Assembly: GCA_051531935.1 (NCBI GenBank) | Contig: JAOPTR010000014.1 | Location: 1 to 64,000, forward strand | DNA: 64,000 nucleotides | DNA from: OCS116 sp051531935 | GTDB lineage: Bacteria; Pseudomonadota; Alphaproteobacteria; Rhizobiales; OSC116 | Direction of reading: 5' to 3' | Program-made: the position numbers and the translations under genes | In this document: positions 18,246 to 26,659 of the stretch, in pieces | Layout of the letters: every line of letters starts with the position of its first letter | How positions within the stretch are numbered: position 1 is the stretch's first letter | The notes under the pieces: generated by a model | What the model saw: only the letters and a program-made list of their open reading frames with translations | Database searches by the model: none | What the model was told of the DNA's origin: nothing

Positions 18246-19817
18246 TCATTCCATCGCAGTTCGAGAATCTGACCATGGCAAAGTTGGCTCAGTGCAACCA
18301 ACCAAAAGTCCATCTTGTACCGCAACCCCAGAAGCAGCGGCAAATGGTAATGGCCAAACGGTTTTAAATACTTGTTTGCATTTATAATTAGATTGCAAAT
18401 ATTGTTTTATGTCAGGCATTAAATTTTGATCAAGCACAATTAAGTCGATATTGCTCGAATCAATACGAGGTTGATGAAATGAAGTCTCAAAATCCATATC
18501 AAAATCGCTCATAAAACCAATTATTTGCGCCACACAGGATAATATTTTACGTCCTCCCGCTGCCCCAATAGCATAGTCTATATTATCACTTTTACCGATA
18601 ATGGGGCAAATATTCATCAAACATTGTTTACCCGCGGCTATTGAGTTTGGTTTGTTGGGTTCTGGGTCAAACCACATCACTCCATTATTTAACATCACTC
18701 CTGTTGATGAGGATAAAACGCCAGAGCCAAACACAGAAAGGTTTGTTTGAGTCACAGAACAAAAATTACCCATTTCATCAGCCACACTAAAATGTGTCGT
18801 GCAGCTTGGTGAGGTTTCGGCCTCATGCACATCGCCATCTTCACGCCACCTTTTAGCTTGAGCAGCACGCAATCCATTGGCCATACTTTCATACCATTGG
18901 GCATTTGGCTGGCTAGGCTTGGGGTCTAATTTCGGAGTTAATCCACCAAACATATCAGCTAATGTTGATCCAGCATTTAACCCTGACGGATAAAATATTT
19001 GATGATCGCCATATGTGAAATCTTGAGCTCGGCTGAACTGGGCTCGGTAACTTGCCAAATCATCCAAACTTAACGCGCAACCTTTTTTATCTAGGTCAGC
19101 AATCAATTGTTTTGCAACTTCTCCAGTGTAAAAGCTCTCTCCACCCTCTTCAGCAATGGTTTGCAAACAATACGCGAGGGCATCAAATTTAATCGTTTGG
19201 TTACCAGCAGCAATTTTGGTGGTCGATGGTGGAATTTTGGCTTTGCCCAAAAACAATTCCGCCATGTCATCATCAATAGAAATTCGCTCATAATTAGAGC
19301 TAATAACCAAAGCGCTATACCAGTCAATCGGCAGACCGTGTCTTGCTGCCTTAACAGATGGTTCTATTAGTGTTTTCCATGGTAATGAACCAAATTTTTC
19401 ATGCAACATCAACATGCCTGCAACTGTCCCAGGTACGGCTATAGAATGCACCCCTTGCTCATTCACTCCGCCAACCACATTTGGCCACGGGAATAAATCA
19501 TTTGAGAGACCATCACCGCTCAACGGGTAATTATCCATGTCTAAGTTTTGTGAGGTTTTCAATCCAAAATCAATCGAATACGCACATTTTTCGGCTTCAT
19601 GCCAAAACACCAGTGCGCCGCCGCCACCAATGCCGCTCATCCAAGGTTCAAATACACCCATTGCAAATGATGTTGCGATGGCGGCATCAGCAGCATTGCC
19701 CCCTATTGACAAAATATCTGCACCAATCTGCGCCGCAGCACCACTTTGTGCTGAAACCATTCCTTTTTCGCCGATGAGAGCGGGCTTTCTAACAGTAATC
19801 TGATGAGAAAATTGCAT
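18246..19817 (-). CDS. Gamma-glutamyltransferase-like Ntn hydrolase, cytosolic
   Basis: A 523-residue member of the GGT (T3) family. The self-cleavage/nucleophile site is SPSCTTHFSVADEMGNFCSVTQT with the catalytic Thr at 340. GNAADAAIATSFAMGVFEPWMSGIGGGG (residues about 40-67) is the conserved large-subunit substrate region. SSTGVMLNNGV (the lid/small-subunit loop) and AAGGRKI are also present. It is shorter than E. coli GGT (580) and lacks any signal peptide, so it should act in the cytosol. Adjacent PuuA/PuuC genes and the absence of PuuD suggest it hydrolyses gamma-glutamyl intermediates such as gamma-Glu-GABA. Some family members are acylases (cephalosporin acylase), an alternative. ATG with AGGA SD. 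Confidence 0.85.
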   Translation of the reverse strand: MQFSHQITVRKPALIGEKGMVSAQSGAAAQIGADILSIGGNAADAAIATSFAMGVFEPWMSGIGGGGALVFWHEAEKCAYSIDFGLKTSQNLDMDNYPLSGDGLSNDLFPWPNVVGGVNEQGVHSIAVPGTVAGMLMLHEKFGSLPWKTLIEPSVKAARHGLPIDWYSALVISSNYERISIDDDMAELFLGKAKIPPSTTKIAAGNQTIKFDALAYCLQTIAEEGGESFYTGEVAKQLIADLDKKGCALSLDDLASYRAQFSRAQDFTYGDHQIFYPSGLNAGSTLADMFGGLTPKLDPKPSQPNAQWYESMANGLRAAQAKRWREDGDVHEAETSPSCTTHFSVADEMGNFCSVTQTNLSVFGSGVLSSSTGVMLNNGVMWFDPEPNKPNSIAAGKQCLMNICPIIGKSDNIDYAIGAAGGRKILSCVAQIIGFMSDFDMDFETSFHQPRIDSSNIDLIVLDQNLMPDIKQYLQSNYKCKQVFKTVWPLPFAAASGVAVQDGLLVGCTEPTLPWSDSRTAME

Positions 19818-20419
19818 AATAAATTCCTAGTAATAAATAACGTCGACTGCTCGTAACAAACATTCGGTTCATGGTTATGCCAATAGACTATTTTCAGGGT
19901 CTTATGCGCGCTCGTGGGAAACAAATTCACTCCCCGAGATTTCAAACCCCAAATGTCACGCTGTCCAGTTTAATTGCATTACAATTAAGCTAATTAACTC
20001 ATCCGCAAATCACATTGTCAAGTTTATTGGGTTCAAATTTGATGTTTTCGACCAAAAAAACATGTAAAATGGCTAAAACATGGCGTAAAAGGCGTCTTTA
20101 TGTTCATCTGTTTCTGATTTCTCAAAACTAAACTTTGTAATCGTATCGCAATTGAACAAAAATAATGTTCAAAATAACAAACACCCATCCCGACCATATT
20201 GGAAAGCTTTATTGATAGAATAATTCACGGTCAATCTAGTACTGAAAGCGTCAAATTATTGACAATGCCTATGATGATACAGAGTTTCAAATAGATAAGG
20301 CCATCGCGACAGGTGCGTCATTCTGCGGTAAGATTTACCCAAAAATTGACGAGATTACAGCCATTCTGAGATATTGTATATTCGCAGAAGCCCTATTATT
20401 TAATTACCCGTGATTCACA
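19818..20419. other. 602-bp non-coding gap; nothing recognisable
   Basis: No open frame longer than about 50 codons with plausible composition, no RNA gene and no strong hairpin. It must contain the promoter of the GGT-like gene (right next to 19818) and the 3' flank of the LysR gene. A short open stretch on the plus strand around 20265-20410 (reading NAYDDTEFQIDKAIATGASF) has protein-like composition but no start or SD and matches nothing I know. It may be a gene remnant. Confidence 0.4.
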
Positions 20420-21319
20420 TTAGTCATTTTGGTTTTCAACTTCTGTGAGTAGCCATTGCTTAAATTGAACAAAACTAGCAATCTCGTTACTGCGGGTTGG
20501 GTAAACCAAATAATATGGGGTTTTAGTGAGCATGCGTCGCTCCGAAACCACCACCAATTCCCCAGATTCTAAAGCATTTTGAGCTAATATTTCTGGAACA
20601 AGACCAATACCTAAACCCGCAATGGCTGCATTTATAAGCATATCATAATGATCAAATCTTGCCCCACGTAAAATGGTTCGATTATCTAAACCTGCATGTT
20701 CAAACCAGTCCAACCACAAGCTTGGTCTTGTGGCTTGCTGTAATAAAGGTAGCATTGCTAAATCAGTTGTTTCTAACTTCCCCTTATTCACTAACATTTC
20801 TGGTTTTGCGACGACTATTAAATATTCATCATTCAATTTTATAGATTCCATACCTGCAGCAGGATGTTTACCTCGTTGAATGGCAGCATCAAATGCTTCC
20901 ACCTCAAAATCAACATTGGTGAGTTTGGCGGCTATATCAAATGTCATGTCCGGTACTAATTTTTGAAAATACTGTAGCTTCGGAATGAGCCATACATTCG
21001 CGAATGTTGGCAATGAAGCTAAACGTATCAATTCACTATGACCACCAAATGCCATAACAGTGAGCGCTGCTTGTTGTAAGTTTTTGAGCAAATTTGCAGC
21101 ATCACGTTTAAACGCACGGCCTGCATCTGACAATATAAGCCGTTGGCGTACACGGTGAAAAAGCAACACACCTAACCGATCTTCTAACGAATGGATGGAG
21201 CGGCTAATGGCACTTTGAGTTAAATTCAAAACTTTTGCGGCCCGTGTGGTTGCACCCAATTCGCTACACGCCAAAAATGCTTGAAGCTCACTGACGGTGG
21301 GTAAATAATTTTTGCGCAT
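20420..21319 (-). CDS. LysR-family transcriptional regulator (GcdR-like by position)
   Basis: A 299-residue LysR regulator. The N-terminal helix-turn-helix is at residues about 8-65 (LQAFLACSELGATTRAAKVLNLTQSAISRSIHSLEDRLGVLLFHR). It is followed by a periplasmic-binding-protein-like effector domain of the GcvA type (LIRLASLPTFANVWLIPKL, AAIAGLGIGLVPEIL). It is divergent from the glutaryl-CoA dehydrogenase gene with a 167-bp gap. In Pseudomonas a LysR protein (GcdR) in the same position activates gcdH-gcdG; the same role is inferred here. ATG at 21319 with a GGGAA-like SD. Confidence 0.88.
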   Translation of the reverse strand: MRKNYLPTVSELQAFLACSELGATTRAAKVLNLTQSAISRSIHSLEDRLGVLLFHRVRQRLILSDAGRAFKRDAANLLKNLQQAALTVMAFGGHSELIRLASLPTFANVWLIPKLQYFQKLVPDMTFDIAAKLTNVDFEVEAFDAAIQRGKHPAAGMESIKLNDEYLIVVAKPEMLVNKGKLETTDLAMLPLLQQATRPSLWLDWFEHAGLDNRTILRGARFDHYDMLINAAIAGLGIGLVPEILAQNALESGELVVVSERRMLTKTPYYLVYPTRSNEIASFVQFKQWLLTEVENQND

Positions 21320-21486
21320 TAGAATTTCCCTATATTATGATTTAAACTCATCAACCTATCCATTATATTTGTTATCCACTACACCATATCTACCCTATGC
21401 TATATATTATAAACAAATATTAGTTAGCTTACAATTGGCGAATAAATTACTTAAGTCAATTTTCGCATAATCTTATTGGAATTCAT

Positions 21487-22716
21487 ATGCCTCAAACAGA
21501 CCTGACTTCGCATTTAGCAGCCAAAGACAAACCAAGTTTAAATTCATTCCAATGGGATGACCCTATGCTGTTTAATAATCAATTGACCGATGAAGAGCGC
21601 ATGATTACAAAAAGTGCAAAGGCTTTTGCAGCCGCTCATTTGGCACCTATTGTTGAACAAGCATATTTGAATGAAACCACCAATATCGAGATATTTAAAA
21701 AAATGGGCGAAACTGGCCTTTTGGGAGCTACCTTGCCCGAGCAATATGGCGGCATTGGCGCTTCATATGTATCTTATGGCTTGATCGCACGCGAAATAGA
21801 ACGCGTCGATAGTGGCTACAGATCAATGATGAGCGTACAATCATCGCTGGTTATTTACCCCATTTTTGCCTATGGCAGCGAGGCACAGCGCCAAAAATAT
21901 TTACCAAAACTTGCCAGCGGCGAATGGATTGGTTGCTTTGGGTTGACCGAACCAGATGCGGGTTCAGACCCAAACAGCATGATAACACGCGCCAAGAAAG
22001 TTGATGGCGGGTATGTCATAAATGGCGCAAAAACGTGGATTTCAAACAGTCCCATTGCGGATGTTTTTGTGATATGGGCAAAATCTGATGCACATGATGG
22101 CGCCATTCGTGGGTTTGTATTGGACAAAGGTATGCCCGGTCTTTCTGCCCCTAAAATTGGTGGAAAACTATCGCTCCGCACCTCCATTACGGGCGAAATC
22201 ATTATGCAAGATGTTAAAGTTTCAGAAGACGCAATATTGCCTAATGTATCTGGGCTAAAAGGGCCATTTGGTTGTTTGAACCGCGCCCGATACGGCATTG
22301 CTTGGGGGGTTATGGGCGCCGCAGAAGATTGCTGGTTTAGATCCAGACAATATGGTTTGGACCGCAAACAATTTAACAAACCTTTGGCAGGTATGCAGCT
22401 TTTTCAAAAAAAATTGGCTGATATGCAATCCGAAATTGCACTGGGACTGCAGGCTTGTTTGCAGGTTGGCCGATTGATGAACGAAGGCAATGCCGCACCT
22501 GAAATGATTTCACTCATCAAACGCAATAATTGTGGCAAAGCACTTACGATAGCACGCGAGTCACGCGATATGCATGGCGGCAATGGCATTCAAATTGAAT
22601 ATCATGTCATGCGCCATTCTCAGAATTTAGAGACGGTCAACACTTATGAAGGTACTCATGATGTACATGCTCTGATACTTGGCCGTGCTCAAACAGGCAT
22701 TCAGGCTTTTTACTAA
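21487..22716 (+). CDS. gcdH: Glutaryl-CoA dehydrogenase
   Basis: A 409-residue FAD-dependent acyl-CoA dehydrogenase that matches GcdH rather than generic family members. Evidence: FQWDDPMLFNNQLTDEERMI near the N-terminus, RSMMSVQSSLVIYPIFAYGSE, GLTEPDAGSDPNSMITRA, LRTSITGEIIMQDV (including the Arg associated with the dicarboxylyl substrate), RARYGIAWGVMGAAE, and the catalytic base Glu388 in NTYEGTHDVHALILGRA. It oxidises and decarboxylates glutaryl-CoA to crotonyl-CoA, passing electrons to ETF (etfBA is in this window). ATG at 21487 with TGGA SD. It is followed by a CoA transferase gene in the same operon. Confidence 0.96.
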   Translation: MPQTDLTSHLAAKDKPSLNSFQWDDPMLFNNQLTDEERMITKSAKAFAAAHLAPIVEQAYLNETTNIEIFKKMGETGLLGATLPEQYGGIGASYVSYGLIAREIERVDSGYRSMMSVQSSLVIYPIFAYGSEAQRQKYLPKLASGEWIGCFGLTEPDAGSDPNSMITRAKKVDGGYVINGAKTWISNSPIADVFVIWAKSDAHDGAIRGFVLDKGMPGLSAPKIGGKLSLRTSITGEIIMQDVKVSEDAILPNVSGLKGPFGCLNRARYGIAWGVMGAAEDCWFRSRQYGLDRKQFNKPLAGMQLFQKKLADMQSEIALGLQACLQVGRLMNEGNAAPEMISLIKRNNCGKALTIARESRDMHGGNGIQIEYHVMRHSQNLETVNTYEGTHDVHALILGRAQTGIQAFY

Positions 22717-22756
22717 CATACCTAAAACCAACCCAATATAACGAGCAGGAAAACCA

Positions 22757-23866
22757 ATGCACCCATTAGATGGAATTAAAGTTGTTGAACTTGCGCGTAT
22801 ATTGGCGGGGCCCTGGATCGGTCAATCCCTTGCCGATCTGGGCGCCAATGTTATTAAAATAGAAAGCCCGCAAGGTGATGATACCCGACGTTGGGGCCCC
22901 CCATTCATTGAGCGAGATGGCGATACATCCGCAGCCTATTTTTATGCTTGCAACCGCGGCAAAACCTCTGTCTCAATAGATTTTAAAGCCAAATCGGGAC
23001 AGCAAGAAATTTATGACCTGATCAAAGATGCCGATATATTTATTGAGAATTTCAAAGTCGGGGGACTTAAAAAATATAATTTGGATTATGCCCAATTGGC
23101 AGAAGTAAACCCAAGACTCATTTATTGCTCTATCACTGGATTTGGACAAACAGGCCCGTTGGCGCAACAGGCAGGTTACGATTATCTGATTCAAGGGCTT
23201 TCTGGCCTTATGTCTGTCACTGGTGAAGAAAACGGTTCTCCACTAAAAGTAGGCGTGGCGATTACTGATATAGTCACAGGGTTATACAGCACAATTGGCA
23301 TTATGGCGGCATTAGAGCAGCGCCACCGCACAGGGCGCGGGCAACATATTGATATGTCACTATTAGATTGTGCAACCGCCGCTATGGCCAACCAAAACAT
23401 GAATTATTTGGCAACAGGTAAAAGCCCGCAGCGTCAAGGCAATCAACATCCTAATATTGTTCCTTATCAGGTGTTTGAATGCAGTGATGGACATATTATT
23501 TTGGCGGTTGGAAATGACGGACAATTCGAACGTTGTTGCGAAGTGTTAGAATTGCAAACGCTCGCTGTAGACGATTTGTATAAATCCAACCAAGCTCGAG
23601 TGAATAACAAAGATTCATTAATTGAAATTATCTCCAAAGCCATTTTGAGTTGGAAAATCTCTGATTTACTAACTACCTTTGAGAATGCCAATGTACCAGC
23701 AAGCCCCATTCAAACAATTGAGCAGAATTTTAACAGCCCGCAAACCATCGCTCGCAAGATGCAGATAGAACCAGAAGGCATTAAAGGCGTCAGTGGGCCG
23801 TGGAAATTTTCTGATGCAGAACTTTGCTTGACGCGCACCGCGCCAGTGCTCAATAAATCAAATTAA
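22757..23866 (+). CDS. CaiB/BaiF-type (class III) CoA transferase, probably glutarate CoA-transferase
   Basis: A 369-residue class III CoA transferase. The N-terminal MHPLDGIKVVELARILAGPW and LADLGANVIKIESPQGDDTRRWGPPF are standard. The catalytic Asp171 (AITDIVTG) follows the glycine-rich QGLSGLMSVTG loop, and RTGRGQHIDMSLLD closes the first domain. It lies 40 bp downstream of gcdH with its own AGGA SD. In the Pseudomonas gcdH-gcdG arrangement, and in human SUGCT, this protein activates glutarate to glutaryl-CoA using succinyl-CoA; I infer the same. The family is certain, the substrate is by context. Confidence 0.88.
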   Translation: MHPLDGIKVVELARILAGPWIGQSLADLGANVIKIESPQGDDTRRWGPPFIERDGDTSAAYFYACNRGKTSVSIDFKAKSGQQEIYDLIKDADIFIENFKVGGLKKYNLDYAQLAEVNPRLIYCSITGFGQTGPLAQQAGYDYLIQGLSGLMSVTGEENGSPLKVGVAITDIVTGLYSTIGIMAALEQRHRTGRGQHIDMSLLDCATAAMANQNMNYLATGKSPQRQGNQHPNIVPYQVFECSDGHIILAVGNDGQFERCCEVLELQTLAVDDLYKSNQARVNNKDSLIEIISKAILSWKISDLLTTFENANVPASPIQTIEQNFNSPQTIARKMQIEPEGIKGVSGPWKFSDAELCLTRTAPVLNKSN

Positions 23867-23911
23867 TTTGTGATTTATTTAAGCGCTGATGCAGTTGTGT
23901 AGATTCAAAAA

Positions 23912-25126
23912 TTAGAGTTGGTTTTGCTTGAGGAAATAAGGGGAAAATTCTACCAAATACAATCCAAACGATAAAACCCAGAATGTAGCCGAGAATTGAT
24001 AGGCTAGATTAACATAATCTGGATAAATTAGCGGTACGAAACCACGAGATAAGATAGATAGAATCAACGATAAAAGAGCCATTTTTGCGATAAATGGCAA
24101 TTTTAATGAGCGACCTGTATGCCGCCTGCCCGCGATAAGTAAAACCATGAAAATGGCCATACTGATTGCGCCCATAAAAATTAAATGCCTTGCGTGAAGT
24201 AGGGCATTCACCTCCGACAAATAATCAAATATCGTTAATTTTTCTAACCCGAATATAAAAAAACCGAACGCGACAAACCAATAAATGATATAAAGCGGGA
24301 ACGCAAAGCTCGAGAATATAGCGGTCTTTATGTGCCAATCATTTAGAATATTCAAAGTGGCTGCCATGGCAGCAAAAGCCAAATAGGCATGTAGTTCTTC
24401 TGAGAAGCTCAATAAGTCGTTGCTAAGAGCAAAATCTGCTATAATAAACAATATGATGCAGAATATAGCAAAACGTCTACGTGGCGGCCTTGGAATGAAT
24501 AAATCATCAATATTTTTACGCTCTAGGCTGTCATTCATAATGACCATTGAGATTGGTTTCAACACCTGAAAAATCATGACAATAAAGACACCTGACGCTA
24601 AACGAGAAACTGAAATTAGCGATATGTCTAAAAACTCAAAATAGCTGATGAAAAATAGAATTTGAACTAAGAATTGCGCCGAAATTGTCCAAATCAGACG
24701 CTTCATCATCGTGTTTTTAAGTAGCGGATATATGCGCCAAATCAACCAGAAATTTAGACCTAGATGGCTTATGAGTGCAGGAAATATGCCTATATACTCT
24801 ATGAACCAAAAACTAACACGGCAAAATAACCATGCTAACGCGATGAGGAATAATTCTTTGCCAGAAACCTTGGCGCTATCTGACCATTCGGGTGCAGCCG
24901 TAAGAATAAAGCCCAACAACGCCGCAAAAGTGAAGCCATATAGCATATCATAATAATGCCAAGCGATGATATCGCCCGCAGGGTTAAAGTCTACCACGCC
25001 TGTAAAGGCCAATGTCCAGATGACAATGGCAAAAATGGCGTACACTGCAATGAAGGGAAATAAGAAGCGCAGAGCTTCTGAAAATAGATTTCCATCCCAT
25101 AGTTTGGTTTTTGGTTTATCACTCAT
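23912..25126 (-). CDS. NnrS-like multi-pass membrane protein
   Basis: A 404-residue, very hydrophobic protein with roughly 10-12 transmembrane segments. The region WHYYDMLYGFTFAALLGFILTAAPEWSDS (residues about 56-84) aligns with the NnrS hallmark, WHAHEMLFGF...AGFLLTA...W. Two of the conserved NnrS positions (second His and Glu) are Tyr and Asp here. NnrS is a haem/copper membrane protein linked to nitric-oxide stress. A related but diverged role is inferred. It is translationally coupled (ATGA) to the ABC ATPase gene, so it works with the importer, perhaps on the same ligand. No nitric-oxide reductase genes lie near. Confidence 0.7.
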   Translation of the reverse strand: MSDKPKTKLWDGNLFSEALRFLFPFIAVYAIFAIVIWTLAFTGVVDFNPAGDIIAWHYYDMLYGFTFAALLGFILTAAPEWSDSAKVSGKELFLIALAWLFCRVSFWFIEYIGIFPALISHLGLNFWLIWRIYPLLKNTMMKRLIWTISAQFLVQILFFISYFEFLDISLISVSRLASGVFIVMIFQVLKPISMVIMNDSLERKNIDDLFIPRPPRRRFAIFCIILFIIADFALSNDLLSFSEELHAYLAFAAMAATLNILNDWHIKTAIFSSFAFPLYIIYWFVAFGFFIFGLEKLTIFDYLSEVNALLHARHLIFMGAISMAIFMVLLIAGRRHTGRSLKLPFIAKMALLSLILSILSRGFVPLIYPDYVNLAYQFSATFWVLSFGLYLVEFSPYFLKQNQL

Positions 25127-25857
25127 GGCATCTCATCTCGAATGGCAAAGCTTGCGACGACTTCTGGCATTTTCATGAGTTTTTGTGTTTCAAAAAAAAC
25201 AAATTCTGGGTCTCGTTTATCACGCGGTTTTGCAACCAAAATGCGTTTGACAATTTGAGCAGGATCGCCCCCTAATACCAAAATTTCATCGGCCATCAAT
25301 ATGGCTTCATTCAGATCATGCGTAACCATGAAAATTGCTAATTTATTGGTTTGCATTTGAGACAATAAAAGCTGTTGCATTTCAGCGCGCAAAGTAAAAT
25401 CTAGCGTGCTAAATGGCTCGTCTAAAAACAATAAATCTGGTTGAATGATAAATGCTCTGGCCAAAGCCACACGTTGGCGCATACCGCCTGAAAGTTCGGA
25501 TGGATATTTTGCTAAATCATCGTGCGTTAAGCCCATCAGTTTTGCATATTGCAAAGCCAAATTTACATTTATCTTTGTTGGCATAAGGCTAAGGGTGATA
25601 TTATCTAGACATGATTTCCATGGTAAAAGCCTTGTTTCTTGAAATAGATAGGATTGATGGTTAAAGTTATGAATCAACTTACCATTATCTAAATCTAATA
25701 GGCCTGCAGCTAATTTAAGCAATGTTGTTTTACCACTGCCTGACGCACCGATAAGAGCAATTATCTGCCCTGATTTAAGTTCGATATTTATATTCTCGAC
25801 GTTCGGTTTTATGGGAATATAGCCAAACTCATCAACTTCTAGATGCAGTGAACTCAT
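25123..25857 (-). CDS. ABC transporter ATP-binding protein, NitT/TauT type
   Basis: A 244-residue ATPase. Walker A is GASGSGKTT (near residue 35), the Q-loop is SYLFQETRLLPWKS, the signature LSGGMRQRVALARAF, Walker B LLFLDEPFSTLDF and the H-loop VTHD. The arrangement RLLPWKSCLDNI is characteristic of the NrtD/SsuB/TauB group. The start chosen is the ATG at 25857, which overlaps the permease stop as ATGA; a GTG four codons upstream is possible. It energises the importer formed with the two upstream genes. The substrate is not determined. Confidence 0.92.
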   Translation of the reverse strand: MSSLHLEVDEFGYIPIKPNVENINIELKSGQIIALIGASGSGKTTLLKLAAGLLDLDNGKLIHNFNHQSYLFQETRLLPWKSCLDNITLSLMPTKINVNLALQYAKLMGLTHDDLAKYPSELSGGMRQRVALARAFIIQPDLLFLDEPFSTLDFTLRAEMQQLLLSQMQTNKLAIFMVTHDLNEAILMADEILVLGGDPAQIVKRILVAKPRDKRDPEFVFFETQKLMKMPEVVASFAIRDEMP

Positions 25858-26639
25858 GTTATTTTCCACCGTTCGACATAGCGTTTTATTGGCTCTAGAA
25901 ACAAATACTCAATGAGCAATAGATTAAAAATAATCATCAATATCCAACCCATTGTGACCGCTGTGTCTATATTTACACGCGCTGTTGCCATAGCTGCGCC
26001 TATACCATGTTCAGTGCCTAATAACTCGGCCATCACCACAATTTTCCAACTCATTCCTAGCGCCACAATCCAAGCAGGAAACAAGTAACTGATTATTTGC
26101 GGTATATGAATGTGCATGAATTTCTGTGTTGGAGATAGTTTATATATATCGGCCATTTCATCCAACTCGGTGCTGCGCATGCGCATGCCCTGCATGGCAG
26201 ATGCGAATATAATAGGAAATACAACCACAAATACTGTAAACGCAGCCGTCATATCATCATTACCAAACCACATGAGTGCCAAAATAATCCAAGCGATTGG
26301 TGGCACGCCCATTGTGAAAGTAACAATTGGCCGTAGTGCCATGGACATGGTCATGGACATGCCTGAGATTATACCTGATGCCGAGGCCAGTAGAACTGCG
26401 GCACCAAACCCATAAAAGGCTCGTTTAAATGTAATGGCGATATCGAAAATCGCATCCTCATTTATGATGGCAAAGGCTAGTGCTTGGATGCTCTCCTTAG
26501 GAGATGGTAATATAAGTGAACCCATATTCAGGTGTCCATACTCCCAAGCTGCAAGCAAAATAAACAAGCTTGCAGCTCCGCCCCATCCTGACCATAAATA
26601 GGTGAGGATGTTCGCTAATATTTGTTTGATGTTAGGCAT
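25854..26639 (-). CDS. ABC transporter permease, NitT/TauT (SsuC) type
   Basis: A 261-residue membrane protein. After a first helix (LFILLAAWEYGHL) it has LILPSPKESIQAL, GIISGMSMTMSMALRPIV, PPIAWIILALMWFGNDDMTAAFTVFVVVFPIIF and the EAA loop ELDEMADIYKLSPTQKFMHIHIPQI, the layout of SsuC/TauC permeases. ATG at 26639 is used; an in-frame TTG at 26663 overlapping the binding-protein stop (TTGA) would add eight residues and cannot be excluded. It is part of the operon binding protein-permease-ATPase-NnrS-like protein. Confidence 0.9.
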   Translation of the reverse strand: MPNIKQILANILTYLWSGWGGAASLFILLAAWEYGHLNMGSLILPSPKESIQALAFAIINEDAIFDIAITFKRAFYGFGAAVLLASASGIISGMSMTMSMALRPIVTFTMGVPPIAWIILALMWFGNDDMTAAFTVFVVVFPIIFASAMQGMRMRSTELDEMADIYKLSPTQKFMHIHIPQIISYLFPAWIVALGMSWKIVVMAELLGTEHGIGAAMATARVNIDTAVTMGWILMIIFNLLLIEYLFLEPIKRYVERWKIT

Positions 26640-26659
26640 ATAAAATCTTGTATGATCAC

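Noticed and set aside
18220..18250. AATAATTCTCAATAATTATTCTCATT stretch (first part shown) resembling Fur boxes between the GGT-like and IclR genes
   Set aside because: No clean palindrome with the spacing of the other Fur-like sites, and no iron gene follows; the AT-rich context makes chance likely.
19818..20419. Possible insertion-sequence remnant in the long gap
   Set aside because: No terminal inverted repeats, target duplication or transposase motif could be found.
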